NCBI RefSeq assembly: GCF_042664795.1
Contig: NZ_JBHTBN010000001.1
Location: 620,001-684,000 of the forward strand
From: Jejudonia soesokkakensis
GTDB lineage: Bacteria > Bacteroidota > Bacteroidia > Flavobacteriales > Flavobacteriaceae
Length of the DNA stretch: 64,000 bases
Reading direction: 5' to 3'
In this document: positions 43,898-53,077 of the stretch, in pieces
Layout: every line of letters starts with the position of its first letter
Position numbering within the stretch: position 1 is the first letter of the stretch
Translations under genes and position numbers: made by a program
Notes under the pieces: generated by a model
Seen by the model: only the letters and a program-made list of their open reading frames with translations
Told to the model about the DNA's origin: nothing
Databases searched by the model: none

Positions 43898-44710
43898 ATG
43901 AGAAAATATCTTTATCCTATTTTAACGATTGCACTCATTGTGGGACTGTATTACGCAGAGCAATATGCAAGTAAACAGACTGAATCCTATCCAGACACTT
44001 CCAATCCAACTGTAAAGAGTTCTTCGGAAGAATTCTCTGAAAATTTACTGCCAACCTCTACAACTGGAGTTGTGATTGAGCATGGATATTATACATTGTC
44101 ATACGTTGAACAACACGAACAAGCAGAGTGGGTTGCTTATCCGTTGCTGAAAGAACATTTATCCCGACAGGAATTTGAACGCCCAGATTTTGTAGAAGAC
44201 CGAAAAATTGAAAGTAAATCTGCACACTGGCGAAGCTATAAAGGATCTGGATATGATCGTGGGCACTTATGTCCGGCAGGTGATAGGCGGTTTAGTTTTG
44301 AAGCGTATCACGAAACATTTCTAACCAGTAATATAAGTCCGCAGAACAATGATTTCAATGGCGGAATCTGGAACAAGTTGGAACAGCAGACCAGAAGATG
44401 GGCAAGAAAATATAACGGTGTGTATGTGGTGACTGGAGGAATTTTGAAGGATGGATTGCCAACCATAGGTTTGGAGAGAGTTTCAGTACCTGAGCAGTTT
44501 TATAAAATCATCATAGATCATACAAAAGGAAGGTATAAAGCGATTGCTTTTTTAATCCCAAATAGTGAAACGAACGATTCATTTTATGAATATATAACAA
44601 CGATTGATGCTATTGAAGAAGTTTCTGGTATTGATTTTTTCTCTTCACTCCCAGATTCGGTTGAAGATCAACTAGAAGCGATGCGTGATACAAAAGCCTG
44701 GGGAAAATAG
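43898..44710 (+). CDS. DNA/RNA non-specific endonuclease (NucA type), exported
   Basis: 270 residues. N-terminal membrane/signal segment (about 4-20). The catalytic motif DRGHLCP (near residue 121) and QNNDFNGGIWNKLEQQ (metal-binding Asn and Glu) match the beta-beta-alpha-metal nuclease family. It should degrade DNA and RNA outside the cytoplasm, for nutrient use. It begins 8 bp after the permease stop. Confidence 0.92.
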   Translation: MRKYLYPILTIALIVGLYYAEQYASKQTESYPDTSNPTVKSSSEEFSENLLPTSTTGVVIEHGYYTLSYVEQHEQAEWVAYPLLKEHLSRQEFERPDFVEDRKIESKSAHWRSYKGSGYDRGHLCPAGDRRFSFEAYHETFLTSNISPQNNDFNGGIWNKLEQQTRRWARKYNGVYVVTGGILKDGLPTIGLERVSVPEQFYKIIIDHTKGRYKAIAFLIPNSETNDSFYEYITTIDAIEEVSGIDFFSSLPDSVEDQLEAMRDTKAWGK

Positions 44711-44739
44711 AAATTTAATAATGGAGCTTAAGTTACCTA

Positions 44740-44940
44740 TTAATCGTCATCACTTAGACTAAAAAAATCATTTACAGCTTTATTAAAAATCGCTGAAAGT
44801 TTTAAAGCTAATACAGTAGAAGGAACATATCTATTGGCTTCAATTGAATTTATAGTCTGTCTGGAAACGCCTATTTTTTTGGCCAATTCTTCTTGTGTTA
44901 AGTTAAGAATTGCGCGCTCTACTTTTATTGAATTTTTCAT
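44740..44940 (-). CDS. XRE-type helix-turn-helix regulator
   Basis: 66 residues, a single HTH_3 domain (LTQEELAKKIGVSRQTIN, then IEANRYVPS). Its ATG overlaps the stop of the membrane protein gene (ATGA, 4 bp), so the two are co-translated. Such small HTH proteins usually repress their own operon; the upstream promoter has two ATGACAAA repeats over its elements that could be the binding sites. Confidence 0.87.
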   Translation of the reverse strand: MKNSIKVERAILNLTQEELAKKIGVSRQTINSIEANRYVPSTVLALKLSAIFNKAVNDFFSLSDDD

Positions 44941-45380
44941 GCACCTCTTTTTTTCATCACTTCAAAGAAGGCGATTTGTATCATAAACATATACAAGAAA
45001 ATCTGAAAATAGCTCGCTTCAATCTTGGGATTTTCGATATTTAAAAGTAAATCAACCAAATAATCGAGGTACGGATGGATAATAGCATATAAAACTCCCA
45101 AAAGAAAAGCTAGTCTGTACGATACCCCTCTAAGGTGGCGTACCATTTCGTCCTCAATTTTTTCTCTAGAAAATGAAACTACTAAAAATCCAATAAGAAT
45201 TAAATTTCTAAATAGCGTCCTAAACCAATTAGGTTCTTCAAAAAATTTACCAGATAGCACAAGTAGAACAGATACAATAACAATTGCCCAACCTACCTTT
45301 TTAAATGAATTATTCATTTGAAAATTTCTTAATTTTTCAAAAGCTTTTTTGTCTGTTTCGCATATTTGTTTTAGTGTCAT
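44937..45380 (-). CDS. Small membrane protein paired with XRE regulator
   Basis: 147 residues with three to four hydrophobic segments (about 28-46, 56-72, 88-108, 122-140). The motif FSREKIEDEMVRHLRGVSYRLAF resembles small bacterial membrane proteins encoded with XRE regulators, but I do not know a named family for it. Function unknown. It starts below a well-formed promoter. Confidence 0.7.
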   Translation of the reverse strand: MTLKQICETDKKAFEKLRNFQMNNSFKKVGWAIVIVSVLLVLSGKFFEEPNWFRTLFRNLILIGFLVVSFSREKIEDEMVRHLRGVSYRLAFLLGVLYAIIHPYLDYLVDLLLNIENPKIEASYFQIFLYMFMIQIAFFEVMKKRGA

Positions 45381-45418
45381 AAGAAGATTTTTAATGGAAA
45401 GTAATTTTTCCTATATGA

Positions 45419-45448
45419 CAAATATACTTTACATTTTGGAAATGACAA
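45419..45448 (-). promoter_or_regulatory. Consensus promoter of the membrane protein/XRE pair
   Basis: On the minus strand TTG (45446-45448), 19-bp spacer, TATATTTG (45419-45426), 38 bp before the ATG. Both elements match the flavobacterial consensus. ATGACAAA occurs twice on the plus strand (45415-45422 and 45442-45449), once over each element. Confidence 0.7.
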
Positions 45449-45562
45449 AATTTTTATTTTAAATACGAATAGTAAGTTAGCTTATGTAAGAAATGTAGAT
45501 TGCTTGTCGATGTTTTCAAGTAGTAAGTTGAAACTTTACCCTTACTACTATGAATTTAAAAA

Positions 45563-45801
45563 TTAGGATAACGGCTTCGCACTATTTTTTTGTTTAAAAA
45601 GGTACAAAAAAAATAGATTGCTCGCCACCCCCGCTATGTGTAGTAATAATTTGAGGCATCCAACCTTACAAAAATAAATGGGGATTTAGGATAACGGCTT
45701 CGCACTATTTTTTTGTTTAAAAAGGTACAAAAAAAGTAGATTGCTCGCCACCCCCGCTATGTGTAGTAATAATTTGAGGCATCCAACCTTACAAATATAA
45801 A
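45563..45801. repeat. 116-bp direct duplication including the 3' end of rodA
   Basis: Copies 45563-45678 and 45686-45801 differ at two positions (45613/45736 and 45673/45796), period 123 bp. Copy 2 includes the last 14 codons and TAG stop of rodA; copy 1 lies in the intergenic region. Each copy has CTATTTTTTTG...CAAAAAAA(A/G)TAG, which could form a weak hairpin. This region and the AT-rich stretch before it (45449-45562, nothing recognised) fill the 376-bp gap between genes. Confidence 0.92.
45634..45678 (-). pseudogene. Duplicated 3' fragment of rodA
   Basis: The 45 bases encode the same last 14 residues of RodA (FIFVRLDASNYYYT) and stop. The one base that differs from rodA is synonymous (Ile). 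It lacks any start and is a by-product of the duplication. Confidence 0.85.
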
Positions 45802-47013
45802 CAGAAGAATGGTAAAGCCCCAGAGGCCTGAGCCTCCATAACTAAAAAAGGGTAATGGAATACCAACAGTAGGAAACAAACCAGTAACCATCCCAACATT
45901 CACAAAAAAGTGTAAGAAAATAATTGCAGCTACACTATATCCATATACTCGTGCAAATTGTGTTTTTTGACGTTCGGCCAATACCAATAATCGAATAATT
46001 AAAAAAACGAATAAGAGGACAACCACAAGCGCTCCTATAAAACCCCATTCTTCTCCAACGGTACTAAATATGTAATCAGTATGCTGTTCGGGGACAAAGT
46101 TACCTTTGGTTTGAGTGCCCTGTGTCCAACCCTTTCCAGTCCAGCCACCACTTCCAATAGCAATTTCACTTTGATTGGTATTGTAACCAATTCCTTTGGA
46201 GTCGGTTTCTTTTCCTAATACAATATTAAAACGATCTCTGTGGCGCTGCTCAAAAACATTATTAAAAATATAATTTACTGAAAATGCAAAACCAATACAT
46301 GCTAGAGAAATGATAATGTATCGAGAGAGTTTAGGCTTCTTTTTTCGGTTATTTAAATAGATTAGCCCTGCTACAAAGAGTACAGCTAGAGCTACCCATA
46401 AAAATCCAAAGGCTAGCGTAGACATAAATAAGGCGGCAGCAAAAAAGCCTAACAACAAATACACAAAATGTAAGCCTTCTCTATACAAAGGAAAAATAAA
46501 TGCAGCATAGATCAATGCACTTCCTGGGTCTGGCTGCGGAATAATAAATAATGCGGGCAAAACTATAATTAAAAAGGCTCTAAGCTGATAATTAAATTCC
46601 CTTACATTGGTCTGTATGTCGCTTAAATACTTTGCTAGTGCCAACGCTGTGGCAGCTTTTGCAAATTCACTAGGCTGTAGACCAAAGCTTCCGAAGCTAT
46701 ACCAAGAGGTCGCGCCATTAATGTTTTTTCCTAATACAAACAAACCCAATAGCGATACCAAGGATATGATATAAATCAAACTGGCAAACCGTTCATAGAA
46801 CTTGGATTCGATGGCAAGTATAAAAATGATAAGAAGTACACTTAATAGTATAAAAAGAAATTGTCGCGTATAAATCTGATTCATATCCCAGAAGTATTCT
46901 GAGGTTTCATCAAGAGAGGCTGAGTAAATATTCATCCAACCTATAGCTACCAATGCAACATATAGCAAGATGGTAAGCCAGTCAAATTTTAAGAGTCCTC
47001 TACTTTCTGCCAT
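45757..47013 (-). CDS. rodA: Rod-shape-determining protein RodA (SEDS)
   Basis: 418 residues, about ten membrane segments. SEDS-family features are the GATSWYSFG segment after TM3, the QPSEFAKAA motif and the C-terminal PFFSYGGSG. RodA is the glycan polymerase of the elongasome, working with PBP2. It is the last gene of mreB-mreC-mreD-mrdA-rodA, 8 bp after mrdA. The 3' end lies within a direct duplication. Confidence 0.95.
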   Translation of the reverse strand: MAESRGLLKFDWLTILLYVALVAIGWMNIYSASLDETSEYFWDMNQIYTRQFLFILLSVLLIIFILAIESKFYERFASLIYIISLVSLLGLFVLGKNINGATSWYSFGSFGLQPSEFAKAATALALAKYLSDIQTNVREFNYQLRAFLIIVLPALFIIPQPDPGSALIYAAFIFPLYREGLHFVYLLLGFFAAALFMSTLAFGFLWVALAVLFVAGLIYLNNRKKKPKLSRYIIISLACIGFAFSVNYIFNNVFEQRHRDRFNIVLGKETDSKGIGYNTNQSEIAIGSGGWTGKGWTQGTQTKGNFVPEQHTDYIFSTVGEEWGFIGALVVVLLFVFLIIRLLVLAERQKTQFARVYGYSVAAIIFLHFFVNVGMVTGLFPTVGIPLPFFSYGGSGLWGFTILLFIFVRLDASNYYYT

Positions 47014-47021
47014 GCTATACG

Positions 47022-48944
47022 CTAGTCTTTAAATGCTTCTTTCTTTTCATTTAAGAATTTTGCACTAATTTTCTTCCCATCATTAATAGGAAATGGTTTC
47101 TGAAGAAGCGGTTTTTCATATTCATCCATTAAACTTCCTTTTAGCACATAGTCTTCCAAATCTTTTCGGGTTACTTCTCCATTAATATATTTGTCAATCA
47201 TAAGGCTAGCAATTCGTCCTGCCCAACGACCTCCCCAGTATCCGTTTTCTACAAAAACCGCAATAGCGATTTTAGGATTTTCTTTAGGTGCAAAAGCGAT
47301 AAAAGTTGAATGGTCTGTAAGCTGGACTCGCTTTCCGTCAATCTTCGTATAATTTTCGGCGGTTCCTGTTTTTCCACAGATCTCAATCCCCGGAATTTTT
47401 AAATGAGCTGCCGTTCCGTAATTAAATACATCATTCATCCCGTCGACAATAACATCAAAATGTTCTCTATCTATGGTGGTAATGTGTTTTTCTTCATAAA
47501 TACTCGGAATGGTATCCGAATCCTCAATTTTCTTGATAACGTGTGGTCTGTACCACCAACCACGGTTTGCTATGGTAGCAGTAAAATTTGCCATCTGCAT
47601 AGGAGTGAGGTTTACTTCACCTTGCCCAATAGCATTTGAGATAGTTGCAGTGGCGTACCATTTGTATTTCGGATAATTGTAATACCTGTTGTAGTAATCT
47701 GAGTCTGGAATCAATCCCGGTCGACCACTAGGAAGATCATAACCCATAAACTCTCCTAGTCCAAAACTACTTAAATGTTTGTTCCAATTATCGATCCCTA
47801 ATTGAGGTGTATCAAATTTTTCAATAGATCGACGATATACCGTACAGAAATATGCATTACAGGAATTCGCAATCCCTCCTTCCATTGCCAAAGGTGTCGC
47901 GTGGCTATGACAGCCTAATTTTACACCTCTTCCATACACATAACCATGATTACAGTATATTCTTTCTTTAGTATCAATAACACCTTCCTGAAGACCAATG
48001 AGACCTGTTAGTGTCTTAAATGGGGATCCAGGAGGATACTCACCTTGCAGACCACGATCAAAAAGTGGCTTTGCGATGGTGTCGTAAAATAATCTAGTGA
48101 AATTACTGGAGCGCTCTCGGCCTACCAGTAGTTCTGGATCATAGTAGGGAGCTGTAACCAATGCTAAAATTTCTCCGGTTTCAGGTTCTATAGCAACGAT
48201 GCCGCCTCTCTTATTTACAAATAATTCTTCTCCGTATTTTTGAAGTGCTGCATCAATTGTTAACGTAATATCTTTTCCACGTTCAGGCAGGGTGTCAAAA
48301 ATACCCTCCTTGTACGAACCTATATCACGGTTAAAACGATCTTTTTGAATATACTTTACGCCCTTCACACCCCGAAGCACCTCTTCGTATTGTGCCTCCA
48401 CTCCCTGCATCCCAATAATTTCACCCATTTGGTAGTAAGGGTTTTTGTCTAAAATGCGTTCATCCACTTCTCGTATGTATCCTAATACATTTGCTGAATG
48501 AGCTACCTGATAGTCACGTAGCGATCTTTTCTGAATGTAGAAACCATCATATTTAAACATTTTTTCAGAAAGGTAAGCATACTCTTCTTTTGTTAACTGC
48601 GGAATGATAGGCGAAGGAAGCCTAGGAGAATAGACACGGGCTTTTTTAAGTCGGATAGTTAATTCTTCTTTTGAAAGCTTCAGAAGTTTACTGAATTCTA
48701 AAGTATCTAGTTCTTTTACTTCTCTCGGAATTACCATTACATCGTAAGAAGGCTGGTTACTAACCAAAAGGTCTCCATTCCGGTCAAAAATATAGCCTCT
48801 TTGCGGATAATCATAGATGGTTTTTACGGCATTATTTTCAGAAAGTTGCTGAAATGATGTATCATACACCTGTAAATAGAATAGTCTGCCAGCGAATACA
48901 ACGCCAGTAACTAAAACCAATCCAAGGAGTAAAAATTTTCTCAT
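47022..48944 (-). CDS. mrdA: Penicillin-binding protein 2
   Basis: 640 residues. One N-terminal membrane anchor (about 5-20), a pedestal domain, then a transpeptidase domain with SPFK (S307, K310), the SCN motif (ANSCNAYF) and KTGTAEN. It cross-links peptidoglycan during side-wall growth, paired with RodA. It lies 16 bp after mreD. Confidence 0.95.
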   Translation of the reverse strand: MRKFLLLGLVLVTGVVFAGRLFYLQVYDTSFQQLSENNAVKTIYDYPQRGYIFDRNGDLLVSNQPSYDVMVIPREVKELDTLEFSKLLKLSKEELTIRLKKARVYSPRLPSPIIPQLTKEEYAYLSEKMFKYDGFYIQKRSLRDYQVAHSANVLGYIREVDERILDKNPYYQMGEIIGMQGVEAQYEEVLRGVKGVKYIQKDRFNRDIGSYKEGIFDTLPERGKDITLTIDAALQKYGEELFVNKRGGIVAIEPETGEILALVTAPYYDPELLVGRERSSNFTRLFYDTIAKPLFDRGLQGEYPPGSPFKTLTGLIGLQEGVIDTKERIYCNHGYVYGRGVKLGCHSHATPLAMEGGIANSCNAYFCTVYRRSIEKFDTPQLGIDNWNKHLSSFGLGEFMGYDLPSGRPGLIPDSDYYNRYYNYPKYKWYATATISNAIGQGEVNLTPMQMANFTATIANRGWWYRPHVIKKIEDSDTIPSIYEEKHITTIDREHFDVIVDGMNDVFNYGTAAHLKIPGIEICGKTGTAENYTKIDGKRVQLTDHSTFIAFAPKENPKIAIAVFVENGYWGGRWAGRIASLMIDKYINGEVTRKDLEDYVLKGSLMDEYEKPLLQKPFPINDGKKISAKFLNEKKEAFKD

Positions 48945-48960
48945 AACGATCTAAACCTAT

Positions 48961-49467
48961 CTAATTTTTTCTGCTGAAAAGCATTAATGTACATAAGATC
49001 AATACTATGCTAAAGATACCTGAAAATAACGTAGATTTCAGCAAAATTAATATATGCGAGAAGCTAAATATTTCTAAAGAAAACAAAACAATATGATGGA
49101 GAAAAACCATCATACTAATATATACTAGGCGTTCACTTAATGGAGTTTTATTTAACTTCACCATATTATACTCATAACTTACGCCAAAAGCAAATTTTAA
49201 AAATAATGGTCGTACATAGGCAATTAAAACAGATGCAGCTGCATGTACCCCACCAGAGTCACTAAAGATGTCCACAAAAAGTCCTAAAAGAAAACTTAGA
49301 AATATAAGTAAAGCTTTATTTCCACTTAAAGGAAAAATGAGGATAAACACAATGTAGAGGTAGGGATTGATATATCCTAAAAAATTGATCTTATTAAGTA
49401 ATAAGACCTGCAGAAATAACAATGCAAAGAATCGTACTAGGTTTATAAAAATTTCTTTATTCTGCAT
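48961..49467 (-). CDS. mreD: Rod-shape-determining protein MreD
   Basis: 168 residues with five hydrophobic segments, including GLFVDIFSDSGGVHAAA, typical of MreD. It links MreC to RodA/PBP2 at the inner membrane. Sequence conservation in MreD is low, and its place between mreC (11-bp overlap) and mrdA settles the call. Confidence 0.88.
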   Translation of the reverse strand: MQNKEIFINLVRFFALLFLQVLLLNKINFLGYINPYLYIVFILIFPLSGNKALLIFLSFLLGLFVDIFSDSGGVHAAASVLIAYVRPLFLKFAFGVSYEYNMVKLNKTPLSERLVYISMMVFLHHIVLFSLEIFSFSHILILLKSTLFSGIFSIVLILCTLMLFSRKN

Positions 49468-50287
49468 CGTCTTCGGCTACGGTTTCTTCAAGTTGCTGTA
49501 TCTCTACCTTATCGGTGTTTTCAATGATGTAGACATTTTTAAGATTCGTCATGTCATTGAACAGCGCTACATTAATCAAGTAGCTATCGTCTTCTTTTAA
49601 GGTGTAATCTTTAACGGTGCCAATTAACACACCCTTTGGGAAAATAGTAGATTTTCCTCCGGTAGTAATGGTATCTCCAATTTGAACAGGAGCCAATCTG
49701 GGTATCTGTATAAGTTGCGCTACATTTGGATTTTTAGTGTCCCATTCTAGAAATCCAAAATGTTCTGTTTTTTTTAGTTTGGCGTTTATAGAGCTATTAG
49801 TATTTAGTATCGATTGGATGGTCGCATAGTTTTTGGAAACACTGTTTACTACGCCAATAATTCCTTTGGAAGTAATCACGCCCATGTCTAATTTGACACT
49901 GTCCTTACTCCCTTTCTTTACTGTAATATTATTTTTTGTTTTTGAATAGTTATTGTTGATTACTTTGGCAGCGACATATCGATATTGTGAGGTAACCTCA
50001 GATTCTTCCAGTGAGTCAATCTCTTTTTGGTTGAGGGTAATCTGAAGCAATTTCCGAAGACGAAGATTCTCTTCCAAAAGTTTTTCATTTTCAGTTTTAA
50101 GTCCAAAATAACCTGAAATATTATCTGTAAATGAATAAACACCACCCGTAACGTAATTGGACGAACTTACAAATTTGCTTTTATGAAAGGAGTGTGAACG
50201 TACTGTTAATACTAAGGCAATACAAAAAAGGAGTAAAAAAAACAGGAAATTCTTATTCCGAATAAAGAAAAATATAATCTGTCGCAC
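49457..50287 (-). CDS. mreC: Rod-shape-determining protein MreC
   Basis: 276 residues: N-terminal membrane anchor (about 12-28), a coiled coil (about 60-85) and two beta-barrel domains with the usual GVVNSVSKNYATIQSIL segment. A short acidic C-terminal tail (QLEETVAEDDAE) follows. MreC bridges MreB and PBP2. It overlaps mreD by 11 bp. Confidence 0.93.
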   Translation of the reverse strand: MRQIIFFFIRNKNFLFFLLLFCIALVLTVRSHSFHKSKFVSSSNYVTGGVYSFTDNISGYFGLKTENEKLLEENLRLRKLLQITLNQKEIDSLEESEVTSQYRYVAAKVINNNYSKTKNNITVKKGSKDSVKLDMGVITSKGIIGVVNSVSKNYATIQSILNTNSSINAKLKKTEHFGFLEWDTKNPNVAQLIQIPRLAPVQIGDTITTGGKSTIFPKGVLIGTVKDYTLKEDDSYLINVALFNDMTNLKNVYIIENTDKVEIQQLEETVAEDDAE

Positions 50288-50306
50288 GCCTTCTTTCTTT
50301 TAAGCC

Positions 50307-51335
50307 TTATTTGATCAATACGCTTTTGTATTTATTGATGTTTTTTAAACAAATTCCTGTACCTCTAACAACTGCTCTTAAAGGGTCTTCGGCAATATAA
50401 ACTGGAAGATCTGTTTTTAAAGATAATCGTTTGTCTAGTCCGCGTAACATAGAGCCACCACCAGCTAGATAAATTCCGGTATTGTAGATATCTGCGGCTA
50501 ATTCTGGCGGAGTTTGAGAAAGCGTTTCCATTACGGCATCTTCAATACGAAGGATAGACTTGTCCAACGCTTTTGCAATTTCCCGATAGGAAGTTTCTAC
50601 TTGTTTAGGTTTTCCTGTAAGTAGGTCACGTCCTTGTACTGCCATTTCATCTGGTGGAAGTTCAAGGTCTTCGGTCGCAGCACCTATCTGAATTTTAATT
50701 TTTTCAGCAGTACGCTCACCTACATACAAGTTGTGCTGGGTACGCATGTAATACACAATATCATTTGTAAAAACGTCTCCTGCGATCTTAACAGACTTAT
50801 CACATACAATTCCACCTAATGCGATTACAGCAATTTCAGTAGTACCACCACCAATATCCACTACCATATTTCCTTTAGGTTGCATGATATCTACGCCAAT
50901 ACCAATCGCTGCTGCCATGGGCTCATGAATAAGATATACCTCTTTCCCGTTGACACGTTCGGCACTTTCTTTTACAGCGCGCATTTCTACTTCTGTAATC
51001 CCACTAGGAATACAAATAACCATACGTAGCGAAGGAGCGATCCATTTGTTTTTTAATGCGGGAATATCTTTGATAAACATGTTTATCATTTTTTCACTGG
51101 CATCAAAATCTGCAATAACCCCATCTTTTAATGGGCGAATTGTCTTAATATTTTCATGGGTTTTACCTTGCATCATGGCAGCTTCGCGACCTACAGCAAT
51201 GATTTTGCCAGTAGTACGATCTCTTGCCACAATAGAAGGAGCGTCTACAACAACTTTGTCATTATGGATGATCAAAGTGTTTGCAGTCCCTAAATCGATG
51301 GCTATTTCTTCTGTGAGGAAATCAAAAAATCCCAT
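50307..51335 (-). CDS. mreB: Rod-shape-determining protein MreB
   Basis: 342 residues, actin-like. Phosphate loop IDLGTANTLI at the N terminus, and VVDIGGGTTEIAV and GIYLAGGGSMLRGLD further on. It forms membrane-bound filaments that direct elongation. It is the first gene of the mre operon, 65 bp after purH, with an exact -7 box upstream. Confidence 0.97.
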   Translation of the reverse strand: MGFFDFLTEEIAIDLGTANTLIIHNDKVVVDAPSIVARDRTTGKIIAVGREAAMMQGKTHENIKTIRPLKDGVIADFDASEKMINMFIKDIPALKNKWIAPSLRMVICIPSGITEVEMRAVKESAERVNGKEVYLIHEPMAAAIGIGVDIMQPKGNMVVDIGGGTTEIAVIALGGIVCDKSVKIAGDVFTNDIVYYMRTQHNLYVGERTAEKIKIQIGAATEDLELPPDEMAVQGRDLLTGKPKQVETSYREIAKALDKSILRIEDAVMETLSQTPPELAADIYNTGIYLAGGGSMLRGLDKRLSLKTDLPVYIAEDPLRAVVRGTGICLKNINKYKSVLIK

Positions 51336-51385
51336 AATTTATTTTGGTGGTATTATAATTAAACGTAGAGCACAGTGGCTTCCTA

Positions 51386-51393
51386 CAAATGTA
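51386..51393 (-). promoter_or_regulatory. -7 box (TACATTTG) of the mre operon
   Basis: Exact TAnnTTTG on the minus strand, 50 bp before the mreB ATG and just after the purH stop. The -33 region falls in the end of purH and has TTT rather than TTG. Confidence 0.45.
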
Positions 51394-51400
51394 CTATTTT

Positions 51401-52933
51401 TTAGTGTTTAAAATGCCTAGTACCTGTAAATACCATGGCTAAATTATTTTCATTGCAATAATCGATACTTAACTGATCTTTAATCGATCCGCCAGGTTGA
51501 ATAACAGCTTTAATTCCAGCATTATCTGCAATCTCTACACAGTCTGGAAACGGAAAAAATGCATCACTTGCCATCACGGCTCCGTCTAAATCAAATTTAA
51601 AGCTGGTAGCTTTCTCAATTGCTTGTCGTAATGCATCCACTCTGGAGGTTTGTCCGGTGCCACTAGCACACAATTGTCTGCCTTTTGCCAAAACGATAGT
51701 ATTTGATTTGGTATGCTTACAAATTTTTGATGCAAACAACAGGTCTTCTAACTCTGAAGCTGTAGGTTTATTGTTGGTTGCGTAGCTTAATTCTGAAAGG
51801 GAATCAGTTTTATGATCTTTTTCTTGAACAAGTACTCCATTTAAGCAAGTTCTTACTGTGCTGTCTGGAAGCTTTGCTTCTTTCTGAACAAGTAAAATCC
51901 TGTTCTTTTTTCCTTTTAAAACTTGGAGGGCTGTTTCAGAAAAGGAGGGAGCAATAACCACCTCACAGAACAATTTGTGTATTTCTTCTGCGGTAGCTTG
52001 GTCTATTTCAGTATTACAAATTAGAATACCACCAAAAGCCGAAACTGGATCGCCAGCCAACGCTGCATGGTAAGCTTCAAGTACAGAATCTCTTTGGGCA
52101 ATTCCGCAGGCATTGTTATGTTTAAGGATGGCGAATGTAGGTGCTTCACCTGTAAATTCTCCCATTAAATTCACAGCGGCGTCGACATCTAAAAGATTGT
52201 TATAGCTTACTTCTTTGCCATGTAATTTATCAAACATTGCGTCAAAGTTTCCGAAGAAAAACCCTTTTTGGTGCGGATTTTCACCATATCGTAAGACCTT
52301 ACAATTAGTTTCACTAACTTTTAAAGCTGCAATGCTATGATCGTGATTAAAATAGTTAAAAATCGCTGTATCGTAATGTGAAGAAACATTGAATGATCTA
52401 GCTGCAAATTTTTTGCGATCTTCAATCGTAGTTTCGCCATTTTTTTCTGAAAGTAAATCCAATACTTCTCCATAATCTTCCATCGAAGAAACACACAATG
52501 TGTCTTTAAAATTTTTAGCAGCAGCTCGTATCAATGAAATTCCTCCAATGTCAATTTTCTCAATAATATCCTGTTCTTCAGCGCCTGAAGCTACTGTTTT
52601 TTCAAACGGATACAAATCAACAATAACCAAATCCAACTGCGGAATGTTAAACTGTCCCATTTCGTGTACATCACTCTCATTATCTTGGCGGTTTAATATG
52701 CCGCCAAAAACCTTAGGATGTAATGTCTTTACACGACCTCCCAAAATAGATGGATAATCGGTTACATCTTCTACAGGAATTACCCTAATGCCAAGGTCGT
52801 TAATGAATTTTTCAGTCCCGCCAGTGGAATAAATAGTGACGCCTAATGCATCTAATTTTTGTACAATAGGAGCCAATCCATCCTTATGGAATACGGATAT
52901 TAATGCTGCCTGAATCTTTTTTGAGTTGCTCAT
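51401..52933 (-). CDS. purH: Bifunctional AICAR transformylase/IMP cyclohydrolase
   Basis: 510 residues. N-terminal MGS-like cyclohydrolase domain (residues 1-200: ALISVFHKDGL, STGGTEKF, GGRVKTLHP), then the transformylase domain with KHNNACGIA and, near the end, DAFFPFPDCVEIA and IQPGGSIKD. It carries out the last two steps of IMP synthesis. It has an exact -7 box 17 bp before the ATG. Confidence 0.97.
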   Translation of the reverse strand: MSNSKKIQAALISVFHKDGLAPIVQKLDALGVTIYSTGGTEKFINDLGIRVIPVEDVTDYPSILGGRVKTLHPKVFGGILNRQDNESDVHEMGQFNIPQLDLVIVDLYPFEKTVASGAEEQDIIEKIDIGGISLIRAAAKNFKDTLCVSSMEDYGEVLDLLSEKNGETTIEDRKKFAARSFNVSSHYDTAIFNYFNHDHSIAALKVSETNCKVLRYGENPHQKGFFFGNFDAMFDKLHGKEVSYNNLLDVDAAVNLMGEFTGEAPTFAILKHNNACGIAQRDSVLEAYHAALAGDPVSAFGGILICNTEIDQATAEEIHKLFCEVVIAPSFSETALQVLKGKKNRILLVQKEAKLPDSTVRTCLNGVLVQEKDHKTDSLSELSYATNNKPTASELEDLLFASKICKHTKSNTIVLAKGRQLCASGTGQTSRVDALRQAIEKATSFKFDLDGAVMASDAFFPFPDCVEIADNAGIKAVIQPGGSIKDQLSIDYCNENNLAMVFTGTRHFKH

Positions 52934-52950
52934 GGTTGAAAATTAAAGTG

Positions 52951-52958
52951 CAAAAATA
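52951..52958 (-). promoter_or_regulatory. -7 box (TATTTTTG) of purH
   Basis: Exact TAnnTTTG on the minus strand, 17 bp before the ATG, as in surE; the following bases (GCACTTTAATTTTCAACC) resemble the surE leader. No TTG at -33. Confidence 0.5.
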
Positions 52959-53077
52959 CATATTTGACCCTTAAATTTGTAACATAATAAAGCACGATGC
53001 GTCATACTTGTCATATGTTTATGAACATTGTAAACCAAAGTTGTCAAAACAAAAATTGATTCAACTAAAACCAATCT

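Noticed and set aside
30364..44710. Type IX cargo among exported proteins (DPP IV, nuclease, propeller, phosphatase)
   Set aside because: None ends with a T9SS C-terminal domain; only PorU has a related module at its own end.
45563..45801. 116-bp repeat as an insertion sequence or its remnant
   Set aside because: No transposase, no terminal inverted repeats or target duplication; one copy includes normal rodA coding sequence.
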